Shown here one piece after another: positions 45,020-53,718 of a stretch of 64,000 nucleotides of DNA. A program made the translations under genes and the position numbers. Source of the DNA: Acidimicrobiia bacterium (lineage in GTDB: Bacteria > Actinomycetota > Acidimicrobiia > Acidimicrobiales > Aldehydirespiratoraceae); the NCBI GenBank assembly GCA_022828135.1, contig JAJEJB010000031.1, forward strand, positions 93,813 through 157,812, given 5' to 3'. Every line of letters starts with the position of its first letter. Position 1 is the first letter of the stretch. The notes below the pieces were generated by a model that worked only from the letters and a program-made list of their open reading frames with translations, was not told where the DNA came from and did no database searches.

Positions 45020-46614
45020 CAGCGCGCCCCGACCTCTGTGGCCCCGCCCATGAGCATTCCCAGACGCTCCAGATCGACCTCGTCGCGGGCCATCTGGCCG
45101 ACGATCCTGCCCCTGTACAGCACGACGATGTTGTCGGCCAGATGCAGCAGCTCCTCCAGTTCGCTCGATATGAGCAGCACACCCACACCATCGTCGGCCA
45201 CCTTGCGGAGCCGGTCGCTGATGTACTCGATAGCACCCACATCGAGACCGTGAGTCGGCTGGTCGGCAAGGAGTACATGCGGGTCGGCGCTCAGCTCCCG
45301 GGCCAGCACCACCCGCTGCTGGTTGCCCCCCGAGAGGGTGAAGAAGGGCGCGCCCGGACCGGAGGTCTGGATCTCGAACTCGTCGATCAGCTCCTGGGCC
45401 TTGCGGTTGATGCCGGCTTGTTCATAGAACCCCATGTTGGCCACCCGTTCGATGTCGATCAGGAACAGGTTCTCGGCGACCGTCATGTCCAGCACGCACC
45501 CTGAGTCGTGGCGGTCCGCGGGGATGACGGCCACTCCGGCTCGAGCCATGGCTCCGGCCCGACCCGTGACCACGGGCTTGCCCGCGACCTCGATGGTGCC
45601 CTCGGCGATCGGCCTCAGGCTGGACAGCACCTCGGTCAACGCGGCCTGACCGTTGCCCTCCACACCGGCCACACCCACGATCGTGCCCGCAGGAACCTCC
45701 AGTGTCAGCCCGTCGAGGGCCATCGAGCCGTCGGACCCGCGGACGACCACGTCCGCCATCGACAGGGCCGGAACGGCGTCGGATGACTCGTCGGTGTGAT
45801 GCTCGGCGAGGGCCTCGATCTCCTCCACCAGCCCGAGGGCCGCGGCCTCCGAGCGCAACGACACCTCGCGGCCGACCATGGCCCGAGCCAGGCCGGCGGC
45901 AGTGGCCTCGGAGGTCTCCAGGTGCGCGACCACGCTGCCGGCTCGCATGATGGTTATCTCGTCGGTGGAGTGCAGGACCTCGTCGAGCTTGTGACTGATG
46001 AGGGCGACTGCCTTGTTCTCGTCCCGCACCGCGGTTCGGAGCACCGCGAACAACTGCTCCGACTCGGCCGGGGTCAACACCGATGTGGGCTCGTCGAAGA
46101 TGATGATGTCGGGATCGCGGCGGAGGCACTTGATGATCTCCACCCGCTGGCGGACGCCGGCCGGGAGGTCGGCCACCCGGGCGTCCGGGTCGACCCCGAG
46201 TCCGTAGTGCTCGCTGATGTCCATCACCCGCTGGCGAGCCGCCTTGCGGTCGAGCGACCCGCCCTCCCCGAGGATCACGTTCTCCCACACCGTCAGAGCC
46301 TCCACCAGGCTGAAGTGCTGGTGGACCATTCCGATGCCGTGCCTTGCCGCGTCGAGCGGATCGCGGATGAACTGCCGGGCGCCGTCGATGTGGACCTCGC
46401 CCCCGTCGGGGGTGACCAGCCCGATGACGATCTTCATCAGGGTCGACTTGCCCGCCCCGTTCTCACCGAGAATGCCGTGGATGCGGCCCCGCTGCAGGCG
46501 CAGCTCGACCTTGTCGCACGCGACGATGGCGCCGAAGCGCTTGTCGATGCCGCGCAGATGGATGGCGGGCGCCGGATCGGCTCCGGCGCCCGCCGCGTCC
46601 AATGTGTCGTTCAC
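45019..46614 (-). CDS. BMP-family ABC transporter ATPase, two nucleotide-binding domains (NupO type)
   Basis: A 531-residue ATPase with two ABC domains. Domain 1 has Walker A GENGAGKSTLMK, signature LPAGVRQRVEII and Walker B IIIFDEPTS. Domain 2 has the degenerate Walker A GVEGNGQAALTEV usual in this branch, a good signature LSGGNQQRVVLAREL and LLADQPTHGLDVG. This matches the simple-sugar/nucleoside importers of the RbsA/NupO type. Gene order binding protein - ATPase - permease - permease is conserved. Confidence 0.95.
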   Translation of the reverse strand: MNDTLDAAGAGADPAPAIHLRGIDKRFGAIVACDKVELRLQRGRIHGILGENGAGKSTLMKIVIGLVTPDGGEVHIDGARQFIRDPLDAARHGIGMVHQHFSLVEALTVWENVILGEGGSLDRKAARQRVMDISEHYGLGVDPDARVADLPAGVRQRVEIIKCLRRDPDIIIFDEPTSVLTPAESEQLFAVLRTAVRDENKAVALISHKLDEVLHSTDEITIMRAGSVVAHLETSEATAAGLARAMVGREVSLRSEAAALGLVEEIEALAEHHTDESSDAVPALSMADVVVRGSDGSMALDGLTLEVPAGTIVGVAGVEGNGQAALTEVLSSLRPIAEGTIEVAGKPVVTGRAGAMARAGVAVIPADRHDSGCVLDMTVAENLFLIDIERVANMGFYEQAGINRKAQELIDEFEIQTSGPGAPFFTLSGGNQQRVVLARELSADPHVLLADQPTHGLDVGAIEYISDRLRKVADDGVGVLLISSELEELLHLADNIVVLYRGRIVGQMARDEVDLERLGMLMGGATEVGAR

Positions 46615-46656
46615 TGCTGAGCTACGAGAGTCAACGGCTCGCCGCCGCTGGAAGGG

Positions 46657-47886
46657 TCAGCCGCCGTAGGCGATGGCCCTGATCTCGTTGAACTGGTCCT
46701 CGAAGACCCCCGTGCCGACCTTCTCGATCTCGGCCTCCATGCGCTCGGCCTGCTCAGGGGTCGGATCGCAGATCTCGGCGCCGGCCACCGAGCCGGGCTC
46801 GACGGTGAATATGAACCGCTCGCCCTCCTGCAACCGGCCCTGCTGGATCAGCGGGAACACTGCCCTGATGTAGTCGCCACCGTCGAACTTGATGGCGAGA
46901 TCCCAGTGCAGGTCGCCCTCACGGGTGCACACGTCCGAGGCGCCCGCGCTCATGGTGAGGAGGCCCTCCTCGTTGGCCAGGGCGATCACCGGGTTGTGGG
47001 CGCCGCCGAGGTACGGGTAGATGGCGTCCGCGCCTGCGGCCACCGCGTTGTGGAAGGCCTCGGACGCTCCGGCCACGTTGTCGAAGTCGAAGGGATGGGC
47101 GCCGGTGGGCACGTAGTGGATGTCGTAGGCCTCGTCCACCGCCTTGAGGCCCATCCGGAACGAGAGCTCCGTCTCGACTTCGAATCCGGCCCCGTGGGCG
47201 CCGAGCATGTAGACGCTGTCGCCGCCCCGGTCCTCCAGCAGCAGCCCGGCCGCGAAGCCGGCGATGTACTCGATGGCTGCGCTGTTGTCGGAGGACTGGG
47301 CCAGTCCGGGCAGGTCGGGGAAGGTGTCCTCGCACCGGCAGTACCAGAAGATGTCCGGATACTCCTCGGTCAGGTCGGGCAGAGGCTCGGAGATCTCGCC
47401 CGCCGCGATGACGATTACGTCAAGCCCCTGGTCGGCCAGGTTGCGCAACTCGGTGGCCGCCTCGGCCTGGTCGATCTTGTCGATATAGAGCGGCTCGGCG
47501 TAGCCGTTGGCCGCCGCGAACTCCCTGGCCCCGTCAACTGAGGCCTGGTAGTAGGCGCCGTCGTTGGCGTCTCCGGGCACAGCCACACCGATGCGCACCA
47601 CACCGTCGCCGTTGTAGTCCATCGGATCGGCCTCAGGTTCAGCCATCGGCTCCTCTTCAGCCATCGGCTCCTCTTCAGCCATCGGCTCTTCCTCGGCCAT
47701 CGGCTCCTCTTCAGCCATCGGCTCCTCTTCCTCAGCGGCCGTGGGTGCTTCTTCGGCCGGCTCAGGGGCGGCCTCGGTCACCGCGGCCGCGCCGTCATCA
47801 GCGTCGTCATCGTCGCCGCAGGACGAGGCGACCAGCCCGAACACCGCCATCACGGCTGCGAACCAGATAATCGTGCGTCGCTTCAT
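46657..47886 (-). CDS. BMP-family (nucleoside/simple sugar) substrate-binding lipoprotein
   Basis: A 409-residue lipoprotein. Signal peptide ending VASSC, lipidated Cys23, then an acidic low-complexity stalk of about 65 residues containing the tandem hexapeptide EEEPMA. The mature periplasmic-binding fold (VVRIGVAVPGDANDGAYYQASVDGAREFA, given in part; SDNSAAIEYIAGFAAGLL; MLGAHGAGFEVET) is typical of the BMP/Med/PnrA family, which binds purine nucleosides or related small molecules. A strong GGAGGAAAC ribosome site precedes the ATG. Confidence 0.94.
   Translation of the reverse strand: MKRRTIIWFAAVMAVFGLVASSCGDDDDADDGAAAVTEAAPEPAEEAPTAAEEEEPMAEEEPMAEEEPMAEEEPMAEEEPMAEPEADPMDYNGDGVVRIGVAVPGDANDGAYYQASVDGAREFAAANGYAEPLYIDKIDQAEAATELRNLADQGLDVIVIAAGEISEPLPDLTEEYPDIFWYCRCEDTFPDLPGLAQSSDNSAAIEYIAGFAAGLLLEDRGGDSVYMLGAHGAGFEVETELSFRMGLKAVDEAYDIHYVPTGAHPFDFDNVAGASEAFHNAVAAGADAIYPYLGGAHNPVIALANEEGLLTMSAGASDVCTREGDLHWDLAIKFDGGDYIRAVFPLIQQGRLQEGERFIFTVEPGSVAGAEICDPTPEQAERMEAEIEKVGTGVFEDQFNEIRAIAYGG
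47642..47731. repeat. 18-bp tandem repeat encoding EEEPMA hexapeptides
   Basis: Five nearly identical 18-base units (GCCATCGGCTCCTCTTCA on the plus strand) inside the BMP lipoprotein gene. They encode the acidic stalk between the lipid anchor and the binding domain. Unit 3 differs by synonymous changes and the last unit runs into a short extension. Copy number could vary between strains by slippage. Confidence 0.9.
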
Positions 47887-47922
47887 GTTTCCTCCAGTTT
47901 GTTTGAACCGCGTTGCATGCCG

Positions 47923-47939
47923 TTGTCTGACAATCAGAC
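47923..47939. promoter_or_regulatory. Candidate GntR/FCD-type operator upstream of the BMP transporter
   Basis: The gap between the BMP lipoprotein and the plus-strand Rieske gene holds TTGTCTGACAA (47923-47933), a perfect palindrome around a central T. It fits TNGTNNNACNA, the operator consensus of many FadR-subfamily GntR repressors. It overlaps a second inverted repeat, GTCTGA-CAA-TCAGAC (47925-47939). It lies about 40 bases upstream of the BMP start codon. Confidence 0.5.
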
Positions 47940-48032
47940 CCGTCGACGTGCGGACGTTACCACTCGCCCATCTTTACTGTCTCACCGGGCCGGCGGTACC
48001 TTCTGCGAGGTCGGCGACTGGAGGCAACCGGC

Positions 48033-49268
48033 ATGGGACCGATACGCAGCCCGATCCCGCTGGAGGAGATGGAACCGGCTGCCCGCCCGGTGAGCGAGGC
48101 GGTCGGCCTTCCCCCGGCGTGCTACACCGACGCCGGCTTCTATGCCTTCGAGAAGGCTGCGGTGTTCGACACCGAGTGGCTGTGCGTGGGCCGCTCCAGC
48201 CAGGTTCCCGAGCCCGGCGACTACTTCACGGCCACGCTGCTGGGCACTGAGCCGGTGATCGTGGTGCGCAACCGCGACGGCCGGATCAACGTCATGTCCT
48301 CGATCTGCCAGCACCGTGCCATGTGCATCACCGCTCCGGCCGAACGGCCCAAGGACGAGTGGTTCGATCCGCCGCCGGAGTGCAGCGGATCCACCCGTAA
48401 TTTCCGCTGCCCGTACCACTGGTGGACCTACGACCTCGACGGTCGTCTCATCGGCGCGCCGGAGATGCATCAGCGTCCCGGCTTCGTGCGCTCGGAGATC
48501 TCCCTGCCCCAGCTGGCCACCGAGGAATGGCAGGGCTTCGTCTTCTGCTCGTTCGCCACCGATCCCTTGCCGCTGGGCCCGAGGCTGGGCGCGTTCGACG
48601 AGATGCTCGCCAACTACTGCATCGACGAGATGGTCACCACCGAGCCCGAGATGTTGCCGATGCCGTTCAACTGGAAGGTCTTCGCCGAGAACTTCATGGA
48701 CGCATACCACTCGCTGCGGCTGCACGCCTCCCTCTACGACTTCACCGAGGCTGACACCAGCAACGAGACCCTGCTGGCCGGCACCTTCCCGCCGTTGGAG
48801 CCGGGCTCGATCGGCATCGGCGGCAGGGGTCGGACCGGTTTCAAGGATCGGGGCATGAACCCCACACAGGCCACCCTGTTCCCGCCCATACCGACCCTGG
48901 ACGAGGACGACCGCTGGAACGTCGTCTACCTGTACGTGGCCCCCTCCCTGCTGATCGGCGCCTACAGCGACTCGGTCAAGTGGCTGGCCGTGCAGCCGGT
49001 CTCGGCCGGCGAATCGCTGGGAAGGCTCGGATACCTGTTCCCTGAGCCCACCACCAAGCTCAAGCTCTTCGACCAGCTCCTGGAACAGCACAAGCGAGGT
49101 GTTGAGCTCTTCTACGACCAGGACATGCCGGTGGCGGTGGCCAGCCAGCGGGGGATGGGATCGCGTTTCGCGCCCCAGGGCCCGCTCAGCGGCCAGGACT
49201 TCTTCCGATCACAGCTCGCGGAGTGGCTGCTGGAGCGCTACCGCGCCGCGGACGCCGCCGGCGCCTGA
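48033..49268 (+). CDS. Rieske non-heme iron oxygenase, alpha subunit (copy 4)
   Basis: A 411-residue oxygenase. Rieske ligands are Cys92-x-His94 and Cys126-x-x-His129, so the loop between the two ligand pairs is 31 residues, about 14 longer than in the other three copies. The inserted part reads ITAPAERPKDEWFDPPPECSG. The iron motif NFMDAYHSLRLH is intact. Overall it is most like copy 3 (shared FYAFE...EWLCVGR start). Divergent from the BMP transporter genes and followed after about 13 bases by the molybdoenzyme small subunit. Confidence 0.95.
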   Translation: MGPIRSPIPLEEMEPAARPVSEAVGLPPACYTDAGFYAFEKAAVFDTEWLCVGRSSQVPEPGDYFTATLLGTEPVIVVRNRDGRINVMSSICQHRAMCITAPAERPKDEWFDPPPECSGSTRNFRCPYHWWTYDLDGRLIGAPEMHQRPGFVRSEISLPQLATEEWQGFVFCSFATDPLPLGPRLGAFDEMLANYCIDEMVTTEPEMLPMPFNWKVFAENFMDAYHSLRLHASLYDFTEADTSNETLLAGTFPPLEPGSIGIGGRGRTGFKDRGMNPTQATLFPPIPTLDEDDRWNVVYLYVAPSLLIGAYSDSVKWLAVQPVSAGESLGRLGYLFPEPTTKLKLFDQLLEQHKRGVELFYDQDMPVAVASQRGMGSRFAPQGPLSGQDFFRSQLAEWLLERYRAADAAGA

Positions 49269-49281
49269 CCCGGGCACAGCA

Positions 49282-49755
49282 TTGCGCGTACGTCTGGTCG
49301 TCAACGGGTCGCAGGCAGCCTTCGACATCGCTCCGGACACAAGGCTCCTGGACCTGTTGCGCGACCGGCTGGGGCTCATGGGCGCCAAGGAAGCCTGCGG
49401 CCGAGGCGACTGTGGAGCGTGCACCGTGCTGGTCGGTGACCGGGCCGTGCCTTCGTGCCTGGTGCTGGCCGCCCGGATGGACGAGCCGGTGCGAACCGTC
49501 GAAGGCCTGGCCGCTGACGCCTCAGCCCTGCGGGAGTCGTTCGCCGACTGGGGCGGGCTGCAATGCGGGTATTGCACGCCGGGGCTGGTCGTGCGGACCC
49601 ATCAGCTCATCGAATCCGGCGAGTGCGACACTTCCTCCAATGACGAAGTCCGTCAAGCCCTGGCCGGGAACTTCTGCCGCTGCACCGGCTACAACGGCGT
49701 GGTCGCGGCGGTGCAGCACGCCACCGCCGGGCACGGCACTCCATCCGGGGCCTGA
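49282..49755 (+). CDS. Molybdenum hydroxylase [2Fe-2S] small subunit (CoxS/XdhC-type)
   Basis: 157 residues from a TTG at 49282; upstream frame overlaps the Rieske gene. Plant-type [2Fe-2S] cluster ligands are Cys39, Cys44, Cys47 and Cys59 (CGRGDCGAC...C). The second cluster uses Cys95 and Cys98 (QCGYCTPG) and Cys132 and Cys134 (FCRCTGY). Passes electrons between the molybdopterin site and FAD of the large fused subunit, which starts 14 bases downstream. Confidence 0.94.
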   Translation: MRVRLVVNGSQAAFDIAPDTRLLDLLRDRLGLMGAKEACGRGDCGACTVLVGDRAVPSCLVLAARMDEPVRTVEGLAADASALRESFADWGGLQCGYCTPGLVVRTHQLIESGECDTSSNDEVRQALAGNFCRCTGYNGVVAAVQHATAGHGTPSGA

Positions 49756-49769
49756 GAGAGGCAGGAACC

Positions 49770-52700
49770 TTGACGGTTCTCGGGCAGCGGGTCAGGCCCA
49801 ACCAGTGGGACGAACGGACCTCGGGGGCGGCCGTCTACACCACCGACGTGGTGCTGCCCGGAATGCTCGAAGCCCGCATCCTGCGTAGCCCACACCCCCA
49901 CGCCGACATCCGCAGCATCGACACCTCCCGGGCAGAAGCCCTCAGCGGCGTGGCCGCGGTGATAACTGCCGACGACCTGTTGGACCGGACCTACCTGCAC
50001 TTGGGCGAGCCGTTCCGCGACCGGTTCGCGCTGGCTCGAGGCCGGGTCCGGTTCATCGGCGAGGAGGTGGCCGCGGTCGCGGCCCGCACCCGGGCCGACG
50101 CCGACGCAGCCCTCGATCTGATCGATGTCGCCTACAAGCCGCGAGCCAGCGCCGTCACGGCGCAGTACGCCCGGGTTGGCGAAGCCCCAACCGTCCATGA
50201 CGATGCCATCGGCAACCTCTCGATGCAGGCGGTCCGCAGCTACGGCGACCCCGACACGGCGCGCTCCGAAGCCGATGTCGTAGTCAGCGGTCATTACACC
50301 TACAAGCCTGCGGCCCATGTGTGCCTGGAGCCGCACTCAACAGTCGCCTCCTGGGACCCGACCCGGCAGCAGCTCGACCTCTGGGTGTCCACCCAGGCGC
50401 CCTACTTCGTGCGCAAAGAGGTCGCCCACATGCTCGACCTGAACATGGATCAGGTGCGCACTCACCCTGTGGCCGTCGGGGGCGGCTTCGGGGCCAAGGC
50501 CAAGGCCGGCTGCCACGAGGTGATCGCGGCCGCGCTGGCCATCAGGACGAAGCGGCCGGTGCGTCTCGTGCTCGACCGCGACGAGGAGTTCGCGGCCACG
50601 GCCGTTCGCCATGCCTTCGGCGTCCAGCTCGCCACGGGCGCCCGGCGCGACGGGACGCTCACTCACCGCGACGGCTACGTGACGGTGGACAACGGCGCCT
50701 ACAACCACGCCGGACCGTCGGTAGCCATCTACGCCACCATGCTGGCCGCGGGTCCCTACCGGCTGGGCGGCTGCTCCACCGCGGTGTCGCTGGTCTACAC
50801 CAACAAACAGCCAGGAGCGTCGTTCCGGGGCTACGGCAACCCGCAGATGACTTTCGCGACGGAGTCACAGATCGACGAACTGGCTGACAAGCTCGGCATC
50901 GATCCGATCGAACTGCGGCTCCAGAATGCTCCCCGCAGCGGCGACGTGACCCTCACCGGGTGGCGCCTGGGATCGGCTCGCCTCGACGACTGCCTCCAGC
51001 GGGCCCGAGACGAGATTGGCTGGGAGACCAAGCGAGGCCTGTCCGGTAGCGGGCGCGGAGTGGGCGTGGCCGCCGCGGTTCACGTCTCGGGTGCCAACGC
51101 CTTCGAGCATTCCGAGTTGAGCGAAACCGCGGTAGAGGTCCACGACGACGGCACCGCTCGGGTGTGTTTCGCAGGGGCCGACGCCGGAACGGGCCAGGCT
51201 GCGCTGCTGCGCCAGATCGCGGCGGACGAGTTGGGGCTTGCCTTCGACGATGTATCGGTGACCATGATGGACAGCCACGACGCACCCCAGGATCTGGGGG
51301 CGTGGTCGTCCCGGGGAACGATGTGGAGCGGCCACGCCACTGCCGACGCGGCCCGAGGTGCGGCTCGTGCCCTCAAGGAGACCGCCGCGGCCAAGTTCGG
51401 GGTCGATGCCACCCAGATCAAGCTCGTCGAGGGTGAAGCCCGTTCCGGCACCGACGCCGTGCCGATTGGCGATCTCGTGGCTCTCGCCGAGAGCGCGTCC
51501 GACGGTTGCCTGCGGACCGACGGCAGCTACCTCACCGACGTCGACAAGATGGACAAGGAGCACGGGCGAGGTCATTTCTCGCCCGCCTACTCCTTCTGCG
51601 TGCAGGCGGTGGAGGTGGAGGTGGACTACGCCACCGGCCAGGTCAAGGTGATCGACGCGGTGACGGTGCACGACTCGGGTGCGGCCCTCAACCCGGCCGC
51701 GGTCGAGGGCCAGGCCGTGGGGGCCATGGCCATGGGGCTCGGGGCCGCCCTCGGCGAGGAACTCGTCTACGAGCAGGGACGCCTCGTCAACCCGAGCCTG
51801 CTGGACTACCCCGCGCCCCGGGCTCCGGACCTGCCGCCGATCCGGGCCATCCTGCTCGACGGGCACGACCCGGCCGGGCCCTACGGGGCGAAGGGCATCG
51901 GCGAGATCGGGGTGGTGCCCACGCCGGCCGCGGTGGCCAACGCGGTGGCCCACGCCACCGGCGTTCGAGCGCGGGAGTTGCCCCTCACCCCGGAGAAGCT
52001 CCTGCCGCTGCTGAATCCTCACGGATCGGTGGCCCGGGCAGCAGGCCGCCGGCCCCGATCCGGCGGCTACGGACTGGAACTGATGTGGATCGACTTCGTG
52101 CGGGCCCTCTACGGCAAGGGCCTGTTCAAGCTCCTCGAACGCCTGTCTCGCAAGCGCAGAGCCAAGCGCAGCCCGCTGGCACCGACACCGCCGATCGAGT
52201 CGATCGAGCGGCCCACAAGACCCGAGGCGGCCACCGCCGCCTGTTCGGACCGCGATGCTGACACGCGCTACATCGGCGGGGGAACCGACCTGCTGGTCGC
52301 CCGCCAGCAACGGCTGGCCACACCAGTGCGTCTGATCGACACCATGTCGATCGGCCGACTCCGGCAACTCGACGAGACCCCGGACGGCGACCTGCGCATC
52401 GGTGCGGCCGTGACCCTCGAAGACCTGCGTCGGCGGCTTGCGCAATCCGGGTCCTTGCCCGGTGATGCCATGTTGGCCGATCTGCTGACCGAGCTCGCCA
52501 CCAGCCAGATCCGGGAACTGGCCACGGTGGGCGGCAACCTCCTTCAGGACAAGCGCTGCGCCTTCTACCGCAACGGCTTCGGCTGCTACAAGCGCAGCGG
52601 CCGGACTGCTCCGTGCTACGCGGTACTGGGCGACCACCGATTCCATCACGCTGTGCTGGGCGCCCACCGCTGCCAGGCCGTCACCCCGTCGGATCTCGCC

Positions 52701-53195
52701 ACCGGCCTGCTGGCCCTCGACGCCCTCGTCCACAGCCTGCCGCCCGGGTCGAAGCCGCCCCGACGCCGGGCCGTCGACCAACTCTACTCGGGGCCGGGCG
52801 AGCCCGACCTTGCCACCGGAGAATTGGTGACCATGCTGGAGGTACCCGCCGCGGCCCGGGCCCGCCCTGCGGCTTTCGAGAAGCTGAGGCTCTACGCAGG
52901 CGACTTCGCGGTCTGCTCCGCGGCGGTGTCGCTGGAACTCAACGACGATGGCGCCACCATTGCCGACGCCCGTGTCTCACTCGGCGCGGTCGCTCCCAAG
53001 CCGTATCGCGCCGAGCGCACCGAGAAGCGACTCGCCGGCATCGGTCTCGACGATCAGGACAGTCTCAAGGAGGCGTCCTGGGCATGGGTTTATGACACCA
53101 ACCCCCTGCCTAACAACGTCTGGAAGGTCGAAGCGGCTTGCGGCCTGCTGCACAGAGCCCTCAACCGCATCGCCGATACAGTCAATGTAGACTAG
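49770..53195 (+). CDS. Fused molybdopterin large subunit and FAD subunit of a xanthine dehydrogenase-family hydroxylase
   Basis: An 1141-residue fusion. Residues 1-785 form the molybdopterin subunit (CoxL/XdhA-like): LRSPHPHADIRSID, VAVGGGFGAKAKAG, SFRGYGNPQMTFATESQID, and the catalytic Glu712 in GAKGIGEIGVVPTPAAVANA. A basic linker (about 770-820) leads to an FAD domain, residues 825-1141, with YIGGGTDLL and TVGGNLLQD. Just after it, Cys930, Cys939, Cys949 and Cys968 recall the 4-hydroxybenzoyl-CoA reductase-type FAD subunit that holds an extra iron-sulfur cluster. These parts are normally separate genes. The likely substrate is an N-heterocycle, purine or aromatic compound. Translation starts at a TTG. 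Confidence 0.93.
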   Translation: MTVLGQRVRPNQWDERTSGAAVYTTDVVLPGMLEARILRSPHPHADIRSIDTSRAEALSGVAAVITADDLLDRTYLHLGEPFRDRFALARGRVRFIGEEVAAVAARTRADADAALDLIDVAYKPRASAVTAQYARVGEAPTVHDDAIGNLSMQAVRSYGDPDTARSEADVVVSGHYTYKPAAHVCLEPHSTVASWDPTRQQLDLWVSTQAPYFVRKEVAHMLDLNMDQVRTHPVAVGGGFGAKAKAGCHEVIAAALAIRTKRPVRLVLDRDEEFAATAVRHAFGVQLATGARRDGTLTHRDGYVTVDNGAYNHAGPSVAIYATMLAAGPYRLGGCSTAVSLVYTNKQPGASFRGYGNPQMTFATESQIDELADKLGIDPIELRLQNAPRSGDVTLTGWRLGSARLDDCLQRARDEIGWETKRGLSGSGRGVGVAAAVHVSGANAFEHSELSETAVEVHDDGTARVCFAGADAGTGQAALLRQIAADELGLAFDDVSVTMMDSHDAPQDLGAWSSRGTMWSGHATADAARGAARALKETAAAKFGVDATQIKLVEGEARSGTDAVPIGDLVALAESASDGCLRTDGSYLTDVDKMDKEHGRGHFSPAYSFCVQAVEVEVDYATGQVKVIDAVTVHDSGAALNPAAVEGQAVGAMAMGLGAALGEELVYEQGRLVNPSLLDYPAPRAPDLPPIRAILLDGHDPAGPYGAKGIGEIGVVPTPAAVANAVAHATGVRARELPLTPEKLLPLLNPHGSVARAAGRRPRSGGYGLELMWIDFVRALYGKGLFKLLERLSRKRRAKRSPLAPTPPIESIERPTRPEAATAACSDRDADTRYIGGGTDLLVARQQRLATPVRLIDTMSIGRLRQLDETPDGDLRIGAAVTLEDLRRRLAQSGSLPGDAMLADLLTELATSQIRELATVGGNLLQDKRCAFYRNGFGCYKRSGRTAPCYAVLGDHRFHHAVLGAHRCQAVTPSDLATGLLALDALVHSLPPGSKPPRRRAVDQLYSGPGEPDLATGELVTMLEVPAAARARPAAFEKLRLYAGDFAVCSAAVSLELNDDGATIADARVSLGAVAPKPYRAERTEKRLAGIGLDDQDSLKEASWAWVYDTNPLPNNVWKVEAACGLLHRALNRIADTVNVD

Positions 53196-53278
53196 TGATT
53201 TTCATATTATCTAGTTGTCATAGGTGATCCTGGCCGCTACGTTCATCCATCAAGTCGAGAGATGCTGAGGTGAGCCTG

Positions 53279-53713
53279 ATGACAACAGCCGGCATGAGCG
53301 ACACGACCGCAGCGCAGCCGCCCGCCAGTGACTCCGTTGCCGAGCGGACCACCGCGCTGTTAGCGGACGCCCGAGCCCTGCACGACGCCGCGCTGGCCCG
53401 CCTAGATGCCGGCGACATCCGCGACGCCGCCGAGAAGGCCTGGTGCGCCACTAAGCGGGCCGCCGACGGCCTCATCGTGGCCCGCACTGGCGAGGAGCCC
53501 GCAAAGTCCCCTGTCACAACGCGGGAACTGAATCGTCTCGCCATCGACAATCAGGAAATCGGCCGCCTCGCGGATCGATACCACATCGTCAAGGACGCAC
53601 TGCACGGCGACTGCTTCTACCTCGGATTCTGCGAGCCGACCGAGCGCACCGAGCGCCTCATCCACGAAACCGTCGACTACATCGACGAAGTTGAGCGCCT
53701 CGCCGCCGCCTGA
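53279..53713 (+). CDS. Unknown helical protein (PaREP1/HEPN-like)
   Basis: 144 residues from the ATG at 53279, chosen because GAGGTGA is well placed before it; a GTG at 53270 is also possible. The protein is all-helical, with ALHDAALARLDAGDIRDAAEKAWCATKRAADGL (given in part) resembling the PaREP1/HEPN-like four-helix pattern. Without a search this is only a resemblance. An unusually AT-rich stretch lies at 53194-53215. It stands alone between the molybdoenzyme and the convergent ligase gene, whose stop is 5 bases away. Confidence 0.72.
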   Translation: MTTAGMSDTTAAQPPASDSVAERTTALLADARALHDAALARLDAGDIRDAAEKAWCATKRAADGLIVARTGEEPAKSPVTTRELNRLAIDNQEIGRLADRYHIVKDALHGDCFYLGFCEPTERTERLIHETVDYIDEVERLAAA

Positions 53714-53718
53714 CCGCC

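Noticed and set aside
42894-45278. 794-residue minus-strand open frame covering both BMP permeases
   Set aside because: Frame-shifted shadow; the real permeases are in other frames with clear family motifs.
49770-53195. Frameshift or join of two genes in the molybdoenzyme
   Set aside because: No stop or frame change was seen between the two halves and the linker is in frame, so I treat it as a real fusion; an assembly error is still possible.
53194-53215. AT-rich stretch as a clear promoter for the unknown helical protein
   Set aside because: TATTAT is a fair -10, but no -35 match exists at 16-18 bases, so it is only noted.
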